From: JAJDFU01 sp964640855
Lineage (GTDB): Bacteria > Bacteroidota > Bacteroidia > Chitinophagales > Saprospiraceae
Direction: 5' to 3'
Length of the DNA: 41,697 nt
NCBI GenBank assembly: GCA_964640855.1
Contig: CAZXIX010000030.1
Location: 1-41,697, forward strand
A program made the position numbers and the translations under genes. The notes beneath the pieces are model-generated. The model did no database searches and was not told the DNA's origin. It was given only the letters and a program-made list of their open reading frames with translations. Positions 32,507-41,563 of this stretch are shown piece by piece. Numbering within the stretch: position 1 is the stretch's first letter; every line of letters starts with the position of its first letter.

Positions 32507-33333
32507 GGCACATCCGATTTCATGAAATAATAAACGCCCAACCACCCAAACATCAAGGTATAGAGCAATAGTATACTCGAATTCAACCCGATGGCCGACC
32601 AATCGATCTCGTGGTAAAAGAAACATTGCCAGGTATCCAGCAATTTGGGAAAAAAGAAACGGCTGGGGAAACCCTCACCCAGCTCTACCTTCAACAGGAG
32701 GTTAGCTACGACCAGGAACAATGCGCTCAGGATCCAGGTCTGGGTCGATTCCCGAAAAAAAACGGCCAAAGTAAGGCTCACGACCGCATAAAAGATCATG
32801 ATCAAGGCCCCGGCCCCAAAGGCCAGCAAGATGCGGAACAGGGCTTCCTCCTGCGGGAAAAAGTTTAAGCTGCCCAGATAAACAACCAGGTCACCACCCC
32901 CGAATAAAGCATAGGAAAACAGAGCGCTGGAAGCCGACATGAACAGGACGACCACCAGAGACACGGAAACCGCCACGGCGTATTTGGCCAAAATAAACCT
33001 TCGTTTGTCAACCGCCTGCAGGAGCATGGCCTGCACCGTACGGTCCTTGTACTCGCTGGTGAGAAGCCCCGAAGTGACGATCATCAAAATGAGAGGCAAG
33101 TTGAACCAGAGCGAGTTGAGCAGGACGTACAAAAGCAGATTGCCATTCAACAAGTTTCCCTCGAGGTGAAAAGCTTCTTCCAGGTTTTCCAACAGGATTT
33201 CAATAAGCTCCTGTCCCTGCAGCCAGGCTGTGAACAGGATGATCCATTCGATCAGGATCAGGGCGCCCAGCGCATAATAGGTCCGCGGCTGACGCAGCAA
33301 CTTGAACCATTCTATCCGGAATAAAGCCATCAT
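32503..33333 (-). CDS. ABC-2 type transporter permease
   Basis: 276 residues from the ATG at 33333 (ATGA overlap with the ATPase stop); MMALFRIEWFKLLRQPRTYY is the usual cytoplasmic ABC-2 N-terminus. About six membrane helices follow, with the SGLLTSEYKDRTVQAMLLQ segment (~90) typical of ABC-2 permeases of the NosY/GldF kind. It should pair with the ATPase encoded immediately upstream. The exported or extracted substrate is unknown. Its stop overlaps the LolA-like gene start. Confidence 0.88.
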   Translation of the reverse strand: MMALFRIEWFKLLRQPRTYYALGALILIEWIILFTAWLQGQELIEILLENLEEAFHLEGNLLNGNLLLYVLLNSLWFNLPLILMIVTSGLLTSEYKDRTVQAMLLQAVDKRRFILAKYAVAVSVSLVVVLFMSASSALFSYALFGGGDLVVYLGSLNFFPQEEALFRILLAFGAGALIMIFYAVVSLTLAVFFRESTQTWILSALFLVVANLLLKVELGEGFPSRFFFPKLLDTWQCFFYHEIDWSAIGLNSSILLLYTLMFGWLGVYYFMKSDVP

Positions 33334-34184
33334 ATGCCGGGAGCCTTGAAAAATTGATTCCAATCCATCTGGGGGACACAGGCTGCTACCTCCACCCCTT
33401 CGGCCAGGAGGATGGAAAGGACCCCGGGCACCTCCTGCCGCGATAATGGAAGCAGGGCCGAGCCTTCTTCCAGCCTGGCTCCGTTTTCCTTTAGCCAGTC
33501 GGATTTCTCAAGGTTCGATGCGGTGATTCGATAAGAAGAAACCATCCGGGTCAGCAGATCCTGAACGGCCCCTTGAGCAACCACCTGTCCATTCCAAAGC
33601 ACGTATAGATCCTGGCAGACTTTTTCCAGTTCATCCAGCAGATGCGAGGAAACCAGAATGGCCAGCTTCTCCTGTTCGGCCAGTTTTCGGATAAGTTCCC
33701 GCAAGGCCTGTTTGCCCAGAGGGTCCAGGCCCGAAAAAGGTTCATCCAGAATCAGAGCGGAAGGCCGGTTCAGAAGGGCAATGGCAATGCCCAGTCTTTG
33801 TTTCATACCCATGGAAAAGTGAGAAACCCGGTCCTTTCGGTCGTGAGGAAGTCCCACTTTTTCCAGAAGTTCCCTTATTTCCGCCGGGCTCATCCGGGCA
33901 CCCTGGGCATAGGCAAACGCATGGATGTTGTCCCGGGCATTCAGATAACCATAGAGCGCCGGCCCTTCGATGATGGCTCCGGCTTTTTTGGGGCCGGTTC
34001 CGGAAATACGGTACTGCCCCTGATCCGGGGCCAACAGTCCACACAAAATTTTGAACAGGGTAGACTTGCCTGCCCCATTGGGTCCCAATACCCCCGCCAC
34101 CCTTCCGGGAGCTACCTCCAGGGAAGCATGGTCCAGGGCTACTATCCCCTGGAATTTCTTGGTCAACCCGGTAGCCGTGATCAT
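33330..34184 (-). CDS. ABC transporter ATP-binding protein
   Basis: 284 residues from the ATG at 34184, which overlaps the preceding stop as ATGA. Walker A is GPNGAGKST (34-42), the signature FSMGMKQRL (~123-131), Walker B LILDEPFSGLDP (~144-155) and the H-switch in SSHLLDELE. A ~70-residue C-terminal extension is present, as in ABC-2 exporters such as CcmA/NatA/DrrA types. It energises the permease encoded next. Confidence 0.95.
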   Translation of the reverse strand: MITATGLTKKFQGIVALDHASLEVAPGRVAGVLGPNGAGKSTLFKILCGLLAPDQGQYRISGTGPKKAGAIIEGPALYGYLNARDNIHAFAYAQGARMSPAEIRELLEKVGLPHDRKDRVSHFSMGMKQRLGIAIALLNRPSALILDEPFSGLDPLGKQALRELIRKLAEQEKLAILVSSHLLDELEKVCQDLYVLWNGQVVAQGAVQDLLTRMVSSYRITASNLEKSDWLKENGARLEEGSALLPLSRQEVPGVLSILLAEGVEVAACVPQMDWNQFFKAPGI

Positions 34185-34729
34185 GAGCGGGCAAGCTCGC
34201 ATTCAAGTTGCCGGAAATCGAAGCGGGGCTCGTAATATTTTTCCAGGAAGGTGCGGCCCCAGAAATACCGCCGGAAGAAGAAAAACGGATCCCTCACCAT
34301 AAAATCGGGAATGAAGTGGAACCAGCGATAGCCGTTATGGTAAAAATAGGCTCTCACCTCAGGCCCGATCCCCAATTCGTCGGCTGCTGTTTCCACCGCC
34401 ATACGCTGGCATTTGGAGCCCATGTACATGTGTACCAGCCGCGGTTGAAAACCATGTACAAAAAGCTGGTCCTTGATGCGTTTGTAGTTTTGAAAGCGGG
34501 ACCAGCCATCTGCCAGGACTAAAAAAATGTGGACAAAAGAGAAACCGAAGCAGGCCATCCAAAAGGCCAACAAAAGCATATGATGCCCGTTGGAAAAGGC
34601 GTGCTTCAGGGCTTGCCAAAACAACAGGGATTCCAGAACAAAAAGCCACATAGAGAAATAAAGAAGTCTGCCGACAATCAGGTAAGACCAGACCAGGGAG
34701 GGCTGTTTGGGAAGTGTGGTGATTTTCAT
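34181..34729 (-). CDS. Conserved membrane protein of unknown function
   Basis: 182 residues with two or three N-terminal membrane helices (LIVGRLLYFSMWLFVLESLLF and a second around 50-72) and a cytoplasmic or periplasmic aromatic-rich C-terminus: MYMGSKCQRMAVETAADELG, YFYHNGYRWFHFIPDFMV, FFFFRRYFWGRTFLEKYY. I do not recognise the family. It begins an operon of four genes linked by four-base overlaps (then ABC ATPase, permease, LolA-like protein), so it is probably part of that transport system. Confidence 0.75.
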   Translation of the reverse strand: MKITTLPKQPSLVWSYLIVGRLLYFSMWLFVLESLLFWQALKHAFSNGHHMLLLAFWMACFGFSFVHIFLVLADGWSRFQNYKRIKDQLFVHGFQPRLVHMYMGSKCQRMAVETAADELGIGPEVRAYFYHNGYRWFHFIPDFMVRDPFFFFRRYFWGRTFLEKYYEPRFDFRQLECELARS

Positions 34730-34815
34730 GAAATGAAGATAGAGAACTTCATCATTTAAGGACGTATAAAAGAAGGTTAATTCATATACTAAATCCGGAA
34801 TACTATATTGAGGTT

Positions 34816-35484
34816 ATGAAGAACCTGCCCAATTCTTCTTCTACGGACTACGTAAGCGGAGTCTGGTTCGTACATCACGGACCCGGTGTCATCATACGCG
34901 TGTGGCTTTCCCTCCTTAATGGGAAAGAGAAAATTTATGCCAACGAGGATCTCGTAGCCGAAAAGCGCAACATCACCCGGCTTACCACTTTACATACCTT
35001 CGAGTACCAGGGGAGCCTTTTTGACGTAGAGGTATACGTCAACAATCTCATCATGATGGAAATGCAATGCAACATTTTCAAGGACGGGGACTTGATCGAC
35101 GCTCAGGTGTACGGCTTTTTGCCCAATGGCAGCTACGGGGTCCGCGAAAACGAGAAATCAGAACCCATCATCCGCCGCGCCTTGGGTCGTTTTCACCAAA
35201 AAGGGATCCAGGAGTTGAATGAATACGATCTCGAATCGGCCCAATCCTTTTTCCGCAAAGCCTTGAACATTCGATCGAACGACCCGGAAACCTTCTTTTT
35301 GCTGGCCTGCATAGCGAGTCTGGAAGAAAAAAAGGAGGAAGCTTATGAAAAACTGGAAAAAGCACTGGAATACGGCCTGCAGGGAAAAGATCGCATCCTG
35401 AAGGAAGATAAACTGGCCTATGTCCGGATCCAACCGGAATTCGATGCGTTTCTGGCCAAACACTTTGGGAACCCCAAACCGTAG
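34816..35484 (+). CDS. Hypothetical protein with C-terminal TPR motif
   Basis: 222 residues, no signal peptide or membrane segment. Residues ~10-115 are a beta-rich region I cannot assign (FVHHGPGVIIRVWLSLLNGK, TLHTFEYQGSLFDVEVYVNN). Residues ~130-222 contain a TPR-like pair: ELNEYDLESAQSFFRKALNI and ETFFLLACIASLEEKKEEAYEKLEKAL, ending with PEFDAFLAKHFG, a tail often seen in Bacteroidota TPR proteins. Divergent from the ABC operon. Likely a protein-interaction scaffold; no reaction can be named. Confidence 0.7.
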   Translation: MKNLPNSSSTDYVSGVWFVHHGPGVIIRVWLSLLNGKEKIYANEDLVAEKRNITRLTTLHTFEYQGSLFDVEVYVNNLIMMEMQCNIFKDGDLIDAQVYGFLPNGSYGVRENEKSEPIIRRALGRFHQKGIQELNEYDLESAQSFFRKALNIRSNDPETFFLLACIASLEEKKEEAYEKLEKALEYGLQGKDRILKEDKLAYVRIQPEFDAFLAKHFGNPKP

Positions 35485-35552
35485 CAGGCAGACCAGCGTT
35501 CTTCGGTTCTTTCGTTCATTGCCTACCTTCGCATTCCTTATCCAACATCCCC

Positions 35553-36737
35553 ATGCCCAACCTCCGACAACTCTTCCTGCAACACGTCGCTCAAACCAGC
35601 GACTTCCCCCTCGGCCTGGAGATTGAGCGAGCTGAGGGGATGTACCTGTATGACAAATCAGGAAAGAGTTACCTGGATCTGATCGCTGGGATCGGGGTCA
35701 GCTGCCTGGGGCATTGTCACCCAGAGGTCGTGGGTGCCGTTCAAAAGCAGGCGGCCCGTTATATGCACACCCTGGTGTACGGGGAATTTGTGTTGGAACC
35801 TCAAGTGCAACTGGCCAGTCTGTTGGCGGATAACTTGCCGGATCCGCTCGACTCGGTTTACCTGGTCAATTCCGGGACCGAAGCCGCAGAAGGTGCCATG
35901 AAGCTGGCCAAGCGCTATACCGGACGCGGAGAGATCATAGCCGCCCGCAAAGCTTACCACGGCAGTACACAGGGAGCCGCCAGCCTGATGGACCCCACCG
36001 ATTTTACCCAGGCTTTTTTTCCGCTTCTCCCCGGTATTCGGCATTTGGAATTCAACTGCGAATGGTGCCTGCAGCGGATTTCCGAACGCACGGCGGCCGT
36101 GATCGTCGAGACCGTCCAGGCAGAATGGGGCATTCGCAGACCCTGGAATGATTTTCTAAAAAAACTTCGCCAGCGTTGCGACGAGACGGGCAGCCTGCTG
36201 ATCCTGGATGAGATCCAGGCCGGCATGGGTAGGACGGGAACCCTTTTCGCTTTCGAACAGTATGGGATCATTCCCGACATCTTGCTCCTGGCCAAGGGCC
36301 TGGGAGGGGGAATGCCCATCGGCGCTTTCATTGCCTCCCGGGAAGTCATGCACAGCCTGGCCCGGGATCCCATTCTCGGGCACATCACCACTTTTGGCGG
36401 GCACCCGGTCAGTTGCGCCGCGGCCCTGGCCACGCTGCAGAACTTACTGGATAGCGACTTGATATCCTCGGTTAAGAAAAAAGAGGCCTTGTTTGTCGAA
36501 TGGCTAAAGCACCCCCGCATCGTGGAAGTCCGGCACGCCGGACTGTGGATGGCGGTGGAGTTGAGTGATTTTGATGAGGTGAAAAGCGTGATCGACTATT
36601 GCCTGGAGAAAGGAGTGATCACCGATTGGTTCCTATTCAACAATCGCAGTTTGCGCATTGCCCCCCCTTTGATCATCAGCGAGGAAGAGATCCGGTGCGC
36701 TTGCAGCGTGATCCTGGAGGGCCTGGATAGGCAATAA
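35553..36737 (+). CDS. Class III (acetylornithine-type) aminotransferase
   Basis: 394 residues. PLP-fold I class III motifs: LDLIAGIGVSCLGHCHPEV (~33-51), VNSGTEAAEGAMKLAKRYTGR (~108-128), the LILDEIQAGMGRTG segment with PLP-ring Asp (~215), and the Schiff-base Lys248 in LLAKGLGGGMPIG. Members act on acetylornithine, ornithine, GABA or 4-aminobutyrate-like amines with 2-oxoglutarate. No arginine genes are near, so the substrate is open. It converges on rpoN with a shared small stem at the stop codons. Confidence 0.92.
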   Translation: MPNLRQLFLQHVAQTSDFPLGLEIERAEGMYLYDKSGKSYLDLIAGIGVSCLGHCHPEVVGAVQKQAARYMHTLVYGEFVLEPQVQLASLLADNLPDPLDSVYLVNSGTEAAEGAMKLAKRYTGRGEIIAARKAYHGSTQGAASLMDPTDFTQAFFPLLPGIRHLEFNCEWCLQRISERTAAVIVETVQAEWGIRRPWNDFLKKLRQRCDETGSLLILDEIQAGMGRTGTLFAFEQYGIIPDILLLAKGLGGGMPIGAFIASREVMHSLARDPILGHITTFGGHPVSCAAALATLQNLLDSDLISSVKKKEALFVEWLKHPRIVEVRHAGLWMAVELSDFDEVKSVIDYCLEKGVITDWFLFNNRSLRIAPPLIISEEEIRCACSVILEGLDRQ

Positions 36738-36749
36738 ACCCCTTATTGC
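36731..36749. terminator. Short convergent stem-loop over two stop codons
   Basis: GCAATAA (36731-36737) and TTATTGC (36743-36749) form a 7-bp stem with a 5-base loop, overlapping the aminotransferase stop and lying against the rpoN stop. Weak as a terminator, but symmetrical. Confidence 0.4.
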
Positions 36750-36750
36750 T

Positions 36751-38157
36751 TCAAAGCTCCTTTCTCAACGTTGCCTTGGGAATCCCCAGGGATTCTTCCC
36801 GATACTTCGCCACTGTCCGTCGGGCAATGTGATAGCCCAATTCCTGAAGCCTCTCCGCCAGTTTCTGATCGGAAAGGGGGCGCCGCTTATCCTCCTGATC
36901 GATCAATTCCCTGAGCTTCTCTTTCACCTCCAGATTGGACACCTCTTCGCCGCTTTCCGTGCTGATGCTTTCGGAGAAAAAGTCTTTCAGCCGTTTGGTC
37001 CCGAACTCGGTCTGTACGAATTTGCTGTTCACCACCCGGGAGATAGTCGAAATATCGAGACCGGTTATCTCTGCGATATCCTTGTAGATCATGGGCCGCA
37101 GATCCCGTATGTCTCCCGAGCGAAAATACTCCTGTTGATAATCCACGATCGCACGCATGGTCTTGAGCAGCGTCTGCTGGCGTTGCCGAATGGCTTCGAT
37201 GAACCACTTTGCGGAATCCACTTTCTGCTTGATGTAGGCGTATTCGTCTTTCTTCTTTTGCGGAACCCGTCCGTCGTCTTTCAGGCTTTGCAACACTTCC
37301 GAGTAGAAATCATTCACCCGCAACCGGGGAGTTTTTTGATTGTAGAGGGAAACATCGAGCTTTCCCTCCCGGTTGGTGATCAGGAAATCCGGAACCACAT
37401 AAGAAGGCTCCTGCTGGTTGGTCACCGTATAGCTGCTGGCCGGTTTGGGATTGAGATGCCGGATCTTTTCATCCGCCCGCCTGAGGGCGTCCGTGGTGAT
37501 ATTCAATTTGTTTTCTACTTTTTGGAAGTGCCTTCTGGAATAGGGGTCAAAGGCATCCCGAATAACCCGATAGGCCATTTGGAGATCTTCCTTTTCTTCA
37601 TCGGGTCGGCGATCCAGATCCCGTTTCAGCAATTGTTCCAGCTGAATGAGTAAGCACTCCTGTAAGTTGCGTGCCGCAATCCCCGGAGGATCCAGCTGCT
37701 GGACCTTTTCCAGAATACTTTTGAGCCTGGACAGAGGAACCTCCTCATACTCTTTGAGCAAAATATCGTCCTGTATGGCTTCCAGCGAACGGCCCAGATA
37801 ACCGGAAGGGCCTATGCTGCCGATGATATGGTCGGCAATGACCAGGTCAAATTCCGATTCCCATTCCAGAGTGCCCAACTGCTGGTCCAGGAAATCGAAT
37901 AAGGTAGGTTTGTATTCGATAGGGGGAAACTGCACCTCTTCGCGGCTGGCTCCCGAATAGGCGGTCGAAGGAGTGTATGAAAACTCTTCTTCGCTCGAGG
38001 GCGGCTCCCGCTCCAGCAACTCATTCTTTTCCAGTTCCTTTTCAATGACCGATTCCAGTTGGACATCCGGGACCTTCAACAACTTCATCAACTGGATCTG
38101 CAGCGGAGACGTTGTTTGTTCGGTACGTTGAACGGTGGATGTGCTGAGTCGGGCCAT
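36751..38157 (-). CDS. rpoN: RNA polymerase sigma-54 factor
   Basis: 468 residues. Region I has the activator-contact sequence SPLQIQLMKLLKVPD followed by an acidic stretch; the core-binding domain carries DPPGIAARNLQECLLIQL (~155-172); the C-terminus has the RpoN box ARRTVAKYREE just before the end. Sigma-54 directs transcription from -24/-12 promoters with the help of AAA+ activators. No activator or -24/-12 site is evident in the window. Convergent with the aminotransferase gene. Confidence 0.95.
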   Translation of the reverse strand: MARLSTSTVQRTEQTTSPLQIQLMKLLKVPDVQLESVIEKELEKNELLEREPPSSEEEFSYTPSTAYSGASREEVQFPPIEYKPTLFDFLDQQLGTLEWESEFDLVIADHIIGSIGPSGYLGRSLEAIQDDILLKEYEEVPLSRLKSILEKVQQLDPPGIAARNLQECLLIQLEQLLKRDLDRRPDEEKEDLQMAYRVIRDAFDPYSRRHFQKVENKLNITTDALRRADEKIRHLNPKPASSYTVTNQQEPSYVVPDFLITNREGKLDVSLYNQKTPRLRVNDFYSEVLQSLKDDGRVPQKKKDEYAYIKQKVDSAKWFIEAIRQRQQTLLKTMRAIVDYQQEYFRSGDIRDLRPMIYKDIAEITGLDISTISRVVNSKFVQTEFGTKRLKDFFSESISTESGEEVSNLEVKEKLRELIDQEDKRRPLSDQKLAERLQELGYHIARRTVAKYREESLGIPKATLRKEL

Positions 38158-38252
38158 GGTTTGCTTTTGCCAACGCCAATAATAACAAGAATCATGCCAG
38201 AATGATTTCCGAAAAGCCCAAAAACCGTTCTTTCAAAACCAAACACAAGCCT

Positions 38253-38260
38253 TAACTTTG
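38253..38260 (+). promoter_or_regulatory. -7 box TAACTTTG of rlmN, possibly leaderless
   Basis: Exact TAnnTTTG match ending only four bases before the ATG at 38265. Transcription starting 5-8 bases after the box would begin at or next to the start codon, implying a leaderless or almost leaderless mRNA. No TTG -33 element is clear. Confidence 0.5.
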
Positions 38261-38264
38261 CCTA

Positions 38265-39314
38265 ATGGATTCAGTAGCAACAAAAAAGGACATTCGGAAA
38301 CTCTCCCTGGAAGAGTTGCAGGAGCAGTTTAAAACCTGGGGGGAACCAGCTTTCCGGGCGAAACAAGTGCGGCAATGGTTGTGGGAAAAAGGAGCCCATT
38401 CCTTCGGGGAGATGACCAACCTTTCCAAAAGCCTGAGGATTCGGTTGGAAGAAACCTTCGACATCCTTCACCTTAAAGAAGATCTGGTACAGAATTCCCT
38501 GGACGGCACCATCAAATCGCGCTTTCGCCTGCACGACGGGCATCTGATCGAATCTGTACTGATCCCTGTACCCGAAGATGATCGCTATACGGTTTGTGTC
38601 TCTTCTCAGGTCGGTTGCAGCCTGAGCTGCAAATTCTGCGCCACCGGCCGAATGGACCGCCTGAGAAACCTGGATGCCGCAGAAATATTCGACCAGGTCC
38701 TGCTGGTTAATCGCCAATCGGAGGAACGCTTTGGCCATCCCTTGACGAATATCGTATACATGGGCATGGGTGAGCCTCTGCTGGCGTACCGGAATGTGAT
38801 GGAAAGCATAGAGCGGATCACCTCACCCGATGGATTGGGCATGTCCCCCAAACGCATCACCATCAGCACGGCCGGCATCGCCAAAATGATCAAACGGCTG
38901 GCCGACGATGGCTGCAAGACCAACCTCGCCCTGTCACTGCATGCTGCGGATGACAGCAAAAGAGACGAGATCATGCCGATCAACGAACAAAATAACCTGG
39001 CAGCTCTCATGGAAGCCCTGGACTATTTCTACCAAAATACGAGGGGCAAGATCAGCTACGAATACATCGCCTTTCAGGGCTTCAATGATACCTATGAGGA
39101 TGCCGACAATCTGGCCCGGCTCTGCCGACGTTTTCCGGTCAAGGTGAATATCATTGAGTACAATCCGATCGAAGGGGCTTCTTTCGTTAAATCCGAAGAA
39201 GACCGGATCAACAATTTCGCCCGAAGACTGCGGGATCAGGGCGTAATGGCCACCCTGCGTCGAAGCCGTGGCAAGGACATCGATGCCGCCTGCGGCCAAT
39301 TGGCTAATAAATAG
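38265..39314 (+). CDS. rlmN: 23S rRNA (adenine2503-C2)-methyltransferase (dual-specificity RlmN)
   Basis: 349 residues. The radical SAM cluster is Cys118, Cys122 and Cys125 (CSLSCKFCATG), followed by the MGMGEPLLAYRNVMESI segment, TISTAGIAKMIKRLA and SLHAADDSKRDEIMPIN. The methyl-carrying cysteine is Cys343 in DAACGQL. RlmN methylates A2503 of 23S rRNA and A37 of some tRNAs. Convergent with the XdhC-type gene. Confidence 0.96.
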   Translation: MDSVATKKDIRKLSLEELQEQFKTWGEPAFRAKQVRQWLWEKGAHSFGEMTNLSKSLRIRLEETFDILHLKEDLVQNSLDGTIKSRFRLHDGHLIESVLIPVPEDDRYTVCVSSQVGCSLSCKFCATGRMDRLRNLDAAEIFDQVLLVNRQSEERFGHPLTNIVYMGMGEPLLAYRNVMESIERITSPDGLGMSPKRITISTAGIAKMIKRLADDGCKTNLALSLHAADDSKRDEIMPINEQNNLAALMEALDYFYQNTRGKISYEYIAFQGFNDTYEDADNLARLCRRFPVKVNIIEYNPIEGASFVKSEEDRINNFARRLRDQGVMATLRRSRGKDIDAACGQLANK

Positions 39315-39369
39315 TTTTGCGTTTGGATTATAAATTTTGGATTCGCCTAAACCTATTATTTACCGCTCC

Positions 39370-40482
39370 TCAATCCCGCTCATGAATCGGCCCTTGCCGG
39401 TATCGCAGGAAATTACCTTTCCGGCCACGCATGACGGCGATGATTTCAGCAACGATCGATAGGGCAATTTCTTCCGGACTTTCGGCACCAATATCCAGGC
39501 CCGTAGGCGAATACAGGTTCACCATTTTTGTCAGGTCGATGTCTTGCCCTTCTTCCTCCAGTTCTTTCTGCATCTTGATCAAGCGCTTGCGCGGACCCAA
39601 CATACCCAGGTAGGGAATGGCCTTCCCGGCGAACTTTTTGATCAGGCTAAGGTCGATCTTATAGTCGTGCGACATCAAGACAAGGGCGGTATGATCATCG
39701 ATAGGGATCTGTTCCAAATCCGCATAGGAACAAACGGAATGGGCCAGACTGAAAACCGTTCGATCCAGCTTGCGCAATTTTCCGGCTACGTGTATTTCCC
39801 ACCCCAACTCGGTGGCAATGCGCACAAAGGCATTGACATCGTAATTGTCTCCGGCACAAATCAATTTGATCTTGGGGCGGATCAATTCAATCAGGATCTC
39901 GTATTCCTGGTCCGCAGTATTGGGCAGGACAAAAACCTGGGATTTACCTTTTTCCCTGGTTTTTCCTACGGCTTTCTCAAGTTTTGAAACGGAAAGCCCG
40001 GTAGCCCGGGCCAGGTCGGCCTGCTGATTCTCCGGAAAGAAACGCCCCATAAGGCTTTCGTCTCCGCCCTCTTGTCTGAGGACCTGAAGCAAAACCGACG
40101 TCCGGCGGGCGGATGTGATGGAACGGAGAAACTCGATCGGATTATTTTCACTGCCCCTGGAGATGGGCGTAAACATGACCTCGATCCGGCCGTTGCAGCC
40201 CAGGCCCACACCGATCTGGTGACTGTCATCATCCAGAGTATCATAGACGACGATGGAACTTTTATTCCTTTCGATGGCCATGCGGGCCCGCTTCAAGGCA
40301 TCGCCCTCCAGACAGCCGCCGCTAATGCCTCCGACCCAGTTTCCGCTGCTGGTGACATACAGGCGGGCACCTACCCGCCGATAAGCCGATTCCTCCACCT
40401 TGATAACCGTCCCCAGGGCAGCCTGTTCCTGTTCCCAGTGGGTCTGATCGTAGGCCTCGATCACTTTTTCGATTTCTTTCAT
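39370..40482 (-). CDS. XdhC/CoxI family protein
   Basis: 370 residues. The N-terminal XdhC domain shows YVTSSGNWVGGISGGCLEGD (~44-63) with the conserved cysteine; the C-terminal Rossmann-like part has LICAGDNYDVNAFVRIATELGW (~238) and MLGPRKRLIKMQ, GLDIGAESPEEIALSIVAEI. XdhC proteins bind and sulfurate molybdenum cofactor for xanthine dehydrogenase-type enzymes. No such hydroxylase is in the window, but moaA and a molybdoenzyme are 8-13 kb away. Family firm, client enzyme unknown. Confidence 0.92.
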   Translation of the reverse strand: MKEIEKVIEAYDQTHWEQEQAALGTVIKVEESAYRRVGARLYVTSSGNWVGGISGGCLEGDALKRARMAIERNKSSIVVYDTLDDDSHQIGVGLGCNGRIEVMFTPISRGSENNPIEFLRSITSARRTSVLLQVLRQEGGDESLMGRFFPENQQADLARATGLSVSKLEKAVGKTREKGKSQVFVLPNTADQEYEILIELIRPKIKLICAGDNYDVNAFVRIATELGWEIHVAGKLRKLDRTVFSLAHSVCSYADLEQIPIDDHTALVLMSHDYKIDLSLIKKFAGKAIPYLGMLGPRKRLIKMQKELEEEGQDIDLTKMVNLYSPTGLDIGAESPEEIALSIVAEIIAVMRGRKGNFLRYRQGPIHERD

Positions 40483-40617
40483 AGGCTAAAAGGATAACTC
40501 AATAACCGGGAATAGGGTTATGGTCAAGCTACCATTTTAACCTGAATCCAGAGTGCCCAGGATACATTCGGGTGAGATGGAAAAGGGAAAAAGCCGGTTT
40601 CAGGAAGAATGAGATCG

Positions 40618-41538
40618 TTAGACCTCACCGTTAAAACGCACCAATTCTACGAACTCGCCGAAGCGAGCGTTGATCTGCTGCTGATCCAACTCCTTCAGTC
40701 TTTCGGTGCTGAATTTTTCTACACAAAAAGAAGCCATGGTGGAGCCGAAGATAACGGCCCGCTTCAAGCCTTCAAAGGATAGATCTCCTGTGCGAGCCAG
40801 ATAACCCATAAATCCTCCGGCAAAGGTATCTCCCGCCCCGGTCGGGTCAAAGACCTCCGCCAGGGGAAGGGCCGGTGCAAAAAAGATCTGGTCATCTTTA
40901 AACAACAACGCGCCGTTCTCGCCTTTTTTGATGATCAGCGCCTTGGGGCCCATCTGGTGAATAACCTTGGCCGCCCGAACCAACGAGTAATCTCCGGACA
41001 GCTGCCGGGCTTCCTCATCATTGATGATCAGAATATCGATCTGCTTGAGTACTTGCTTGAGGCTGTCGAGGGCACTATCGATCCAGAAGTTCATAGTATC
41101 CAGAGCCACCAGTTTGGGGCGCTTATCCATCTGGTCCAGCACGCGCTGCTGCACCTCAGGCGTCAGATTCCCCAGCATCAGATACTCGGCATGCCGGTAA
41201 GAGGCAGGCAACACAGGGTCGAAATCGGCCAATACGTTAAGCTGGGTATCGAGCGTATCCCGGGTGTTGAGATCCGATCGGTATTTTCCGGCCCAGAAGA
41301 AGGATTTCTCCCCTTCTTTGATCTGGAGGCCTTCCAGGTTGATGCCCCGGTTGGACAGGTCGTCCAATTCAGATTGGGGAAAATCATCTCCGACTACGGA
41401 TACGATTTGCTGGTTTTTCACGAAATAGGATGCAGCCAGGGTGATGTAGGTTGCTGCTCCACCTATTACTTTTTCCGCTCTTCCGAACGGAGTTTCGATA
41501 TCATCGAAGGCGACGGTGCCTACGGCTAAGAGACTCAT
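40618..41538 (-). CDS. PfkB-family sugar or nucleoside kinase
   Basis: 306 residues from the ATG at 41538 (MSLLAVGTVAFDDIETPFG); the frame extends to 41571 but the family starts here. It has GGAATYITLAASYF (~27-40), LIINDEEARQLSG (~170-182) with the N-x-x-E-type motif, and FDPTGAGDTFAGGF with catalytic Asp237. The pattern resembles adenosine kinase/ribokinase-like proteins of Bacteroidota. It is unrelated in detail to the longer kinase of the sugar operon. Substrate not determinable. Confidence 0.9.
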   Translation of the reverse strand: MSLLAVGTVAFDDIETPFGRAEKVIGGAATYITLAASYFVKNQQIVSVVGDDFPQSELDDLSNRGINLEGLQIKEGEKSFFWAGKYRSDLNTRDTLDTQLNVLADFDPVLPASYRHAEYLMLGNLTPEVQQRVLDQMDKRPKLVALDTMNFWIDSALDSLKQVLKQIDILIINDEEARQLSGDYSLVRAAKVIHQMGPKALIIKKGENGALLFKDDQIFFAPALPLAEVFDPTGAGDTFAGGFMGYLARTGDLSFEGLKRAVIFGSTMASFCVEKFSTERLKELDQQQINARFGEFVELVRFNGEV

Positions 41539-41563
41539 ACACGAAATTATTTTGATACAAATA

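Noticed and set aside
40483..40617. Region between the XdhC-type gene and the PfkB kinase as a site of an RNA gene or riboswitch
   Set aside because: No conserved helix pattern or terminator could be recognised by eye.
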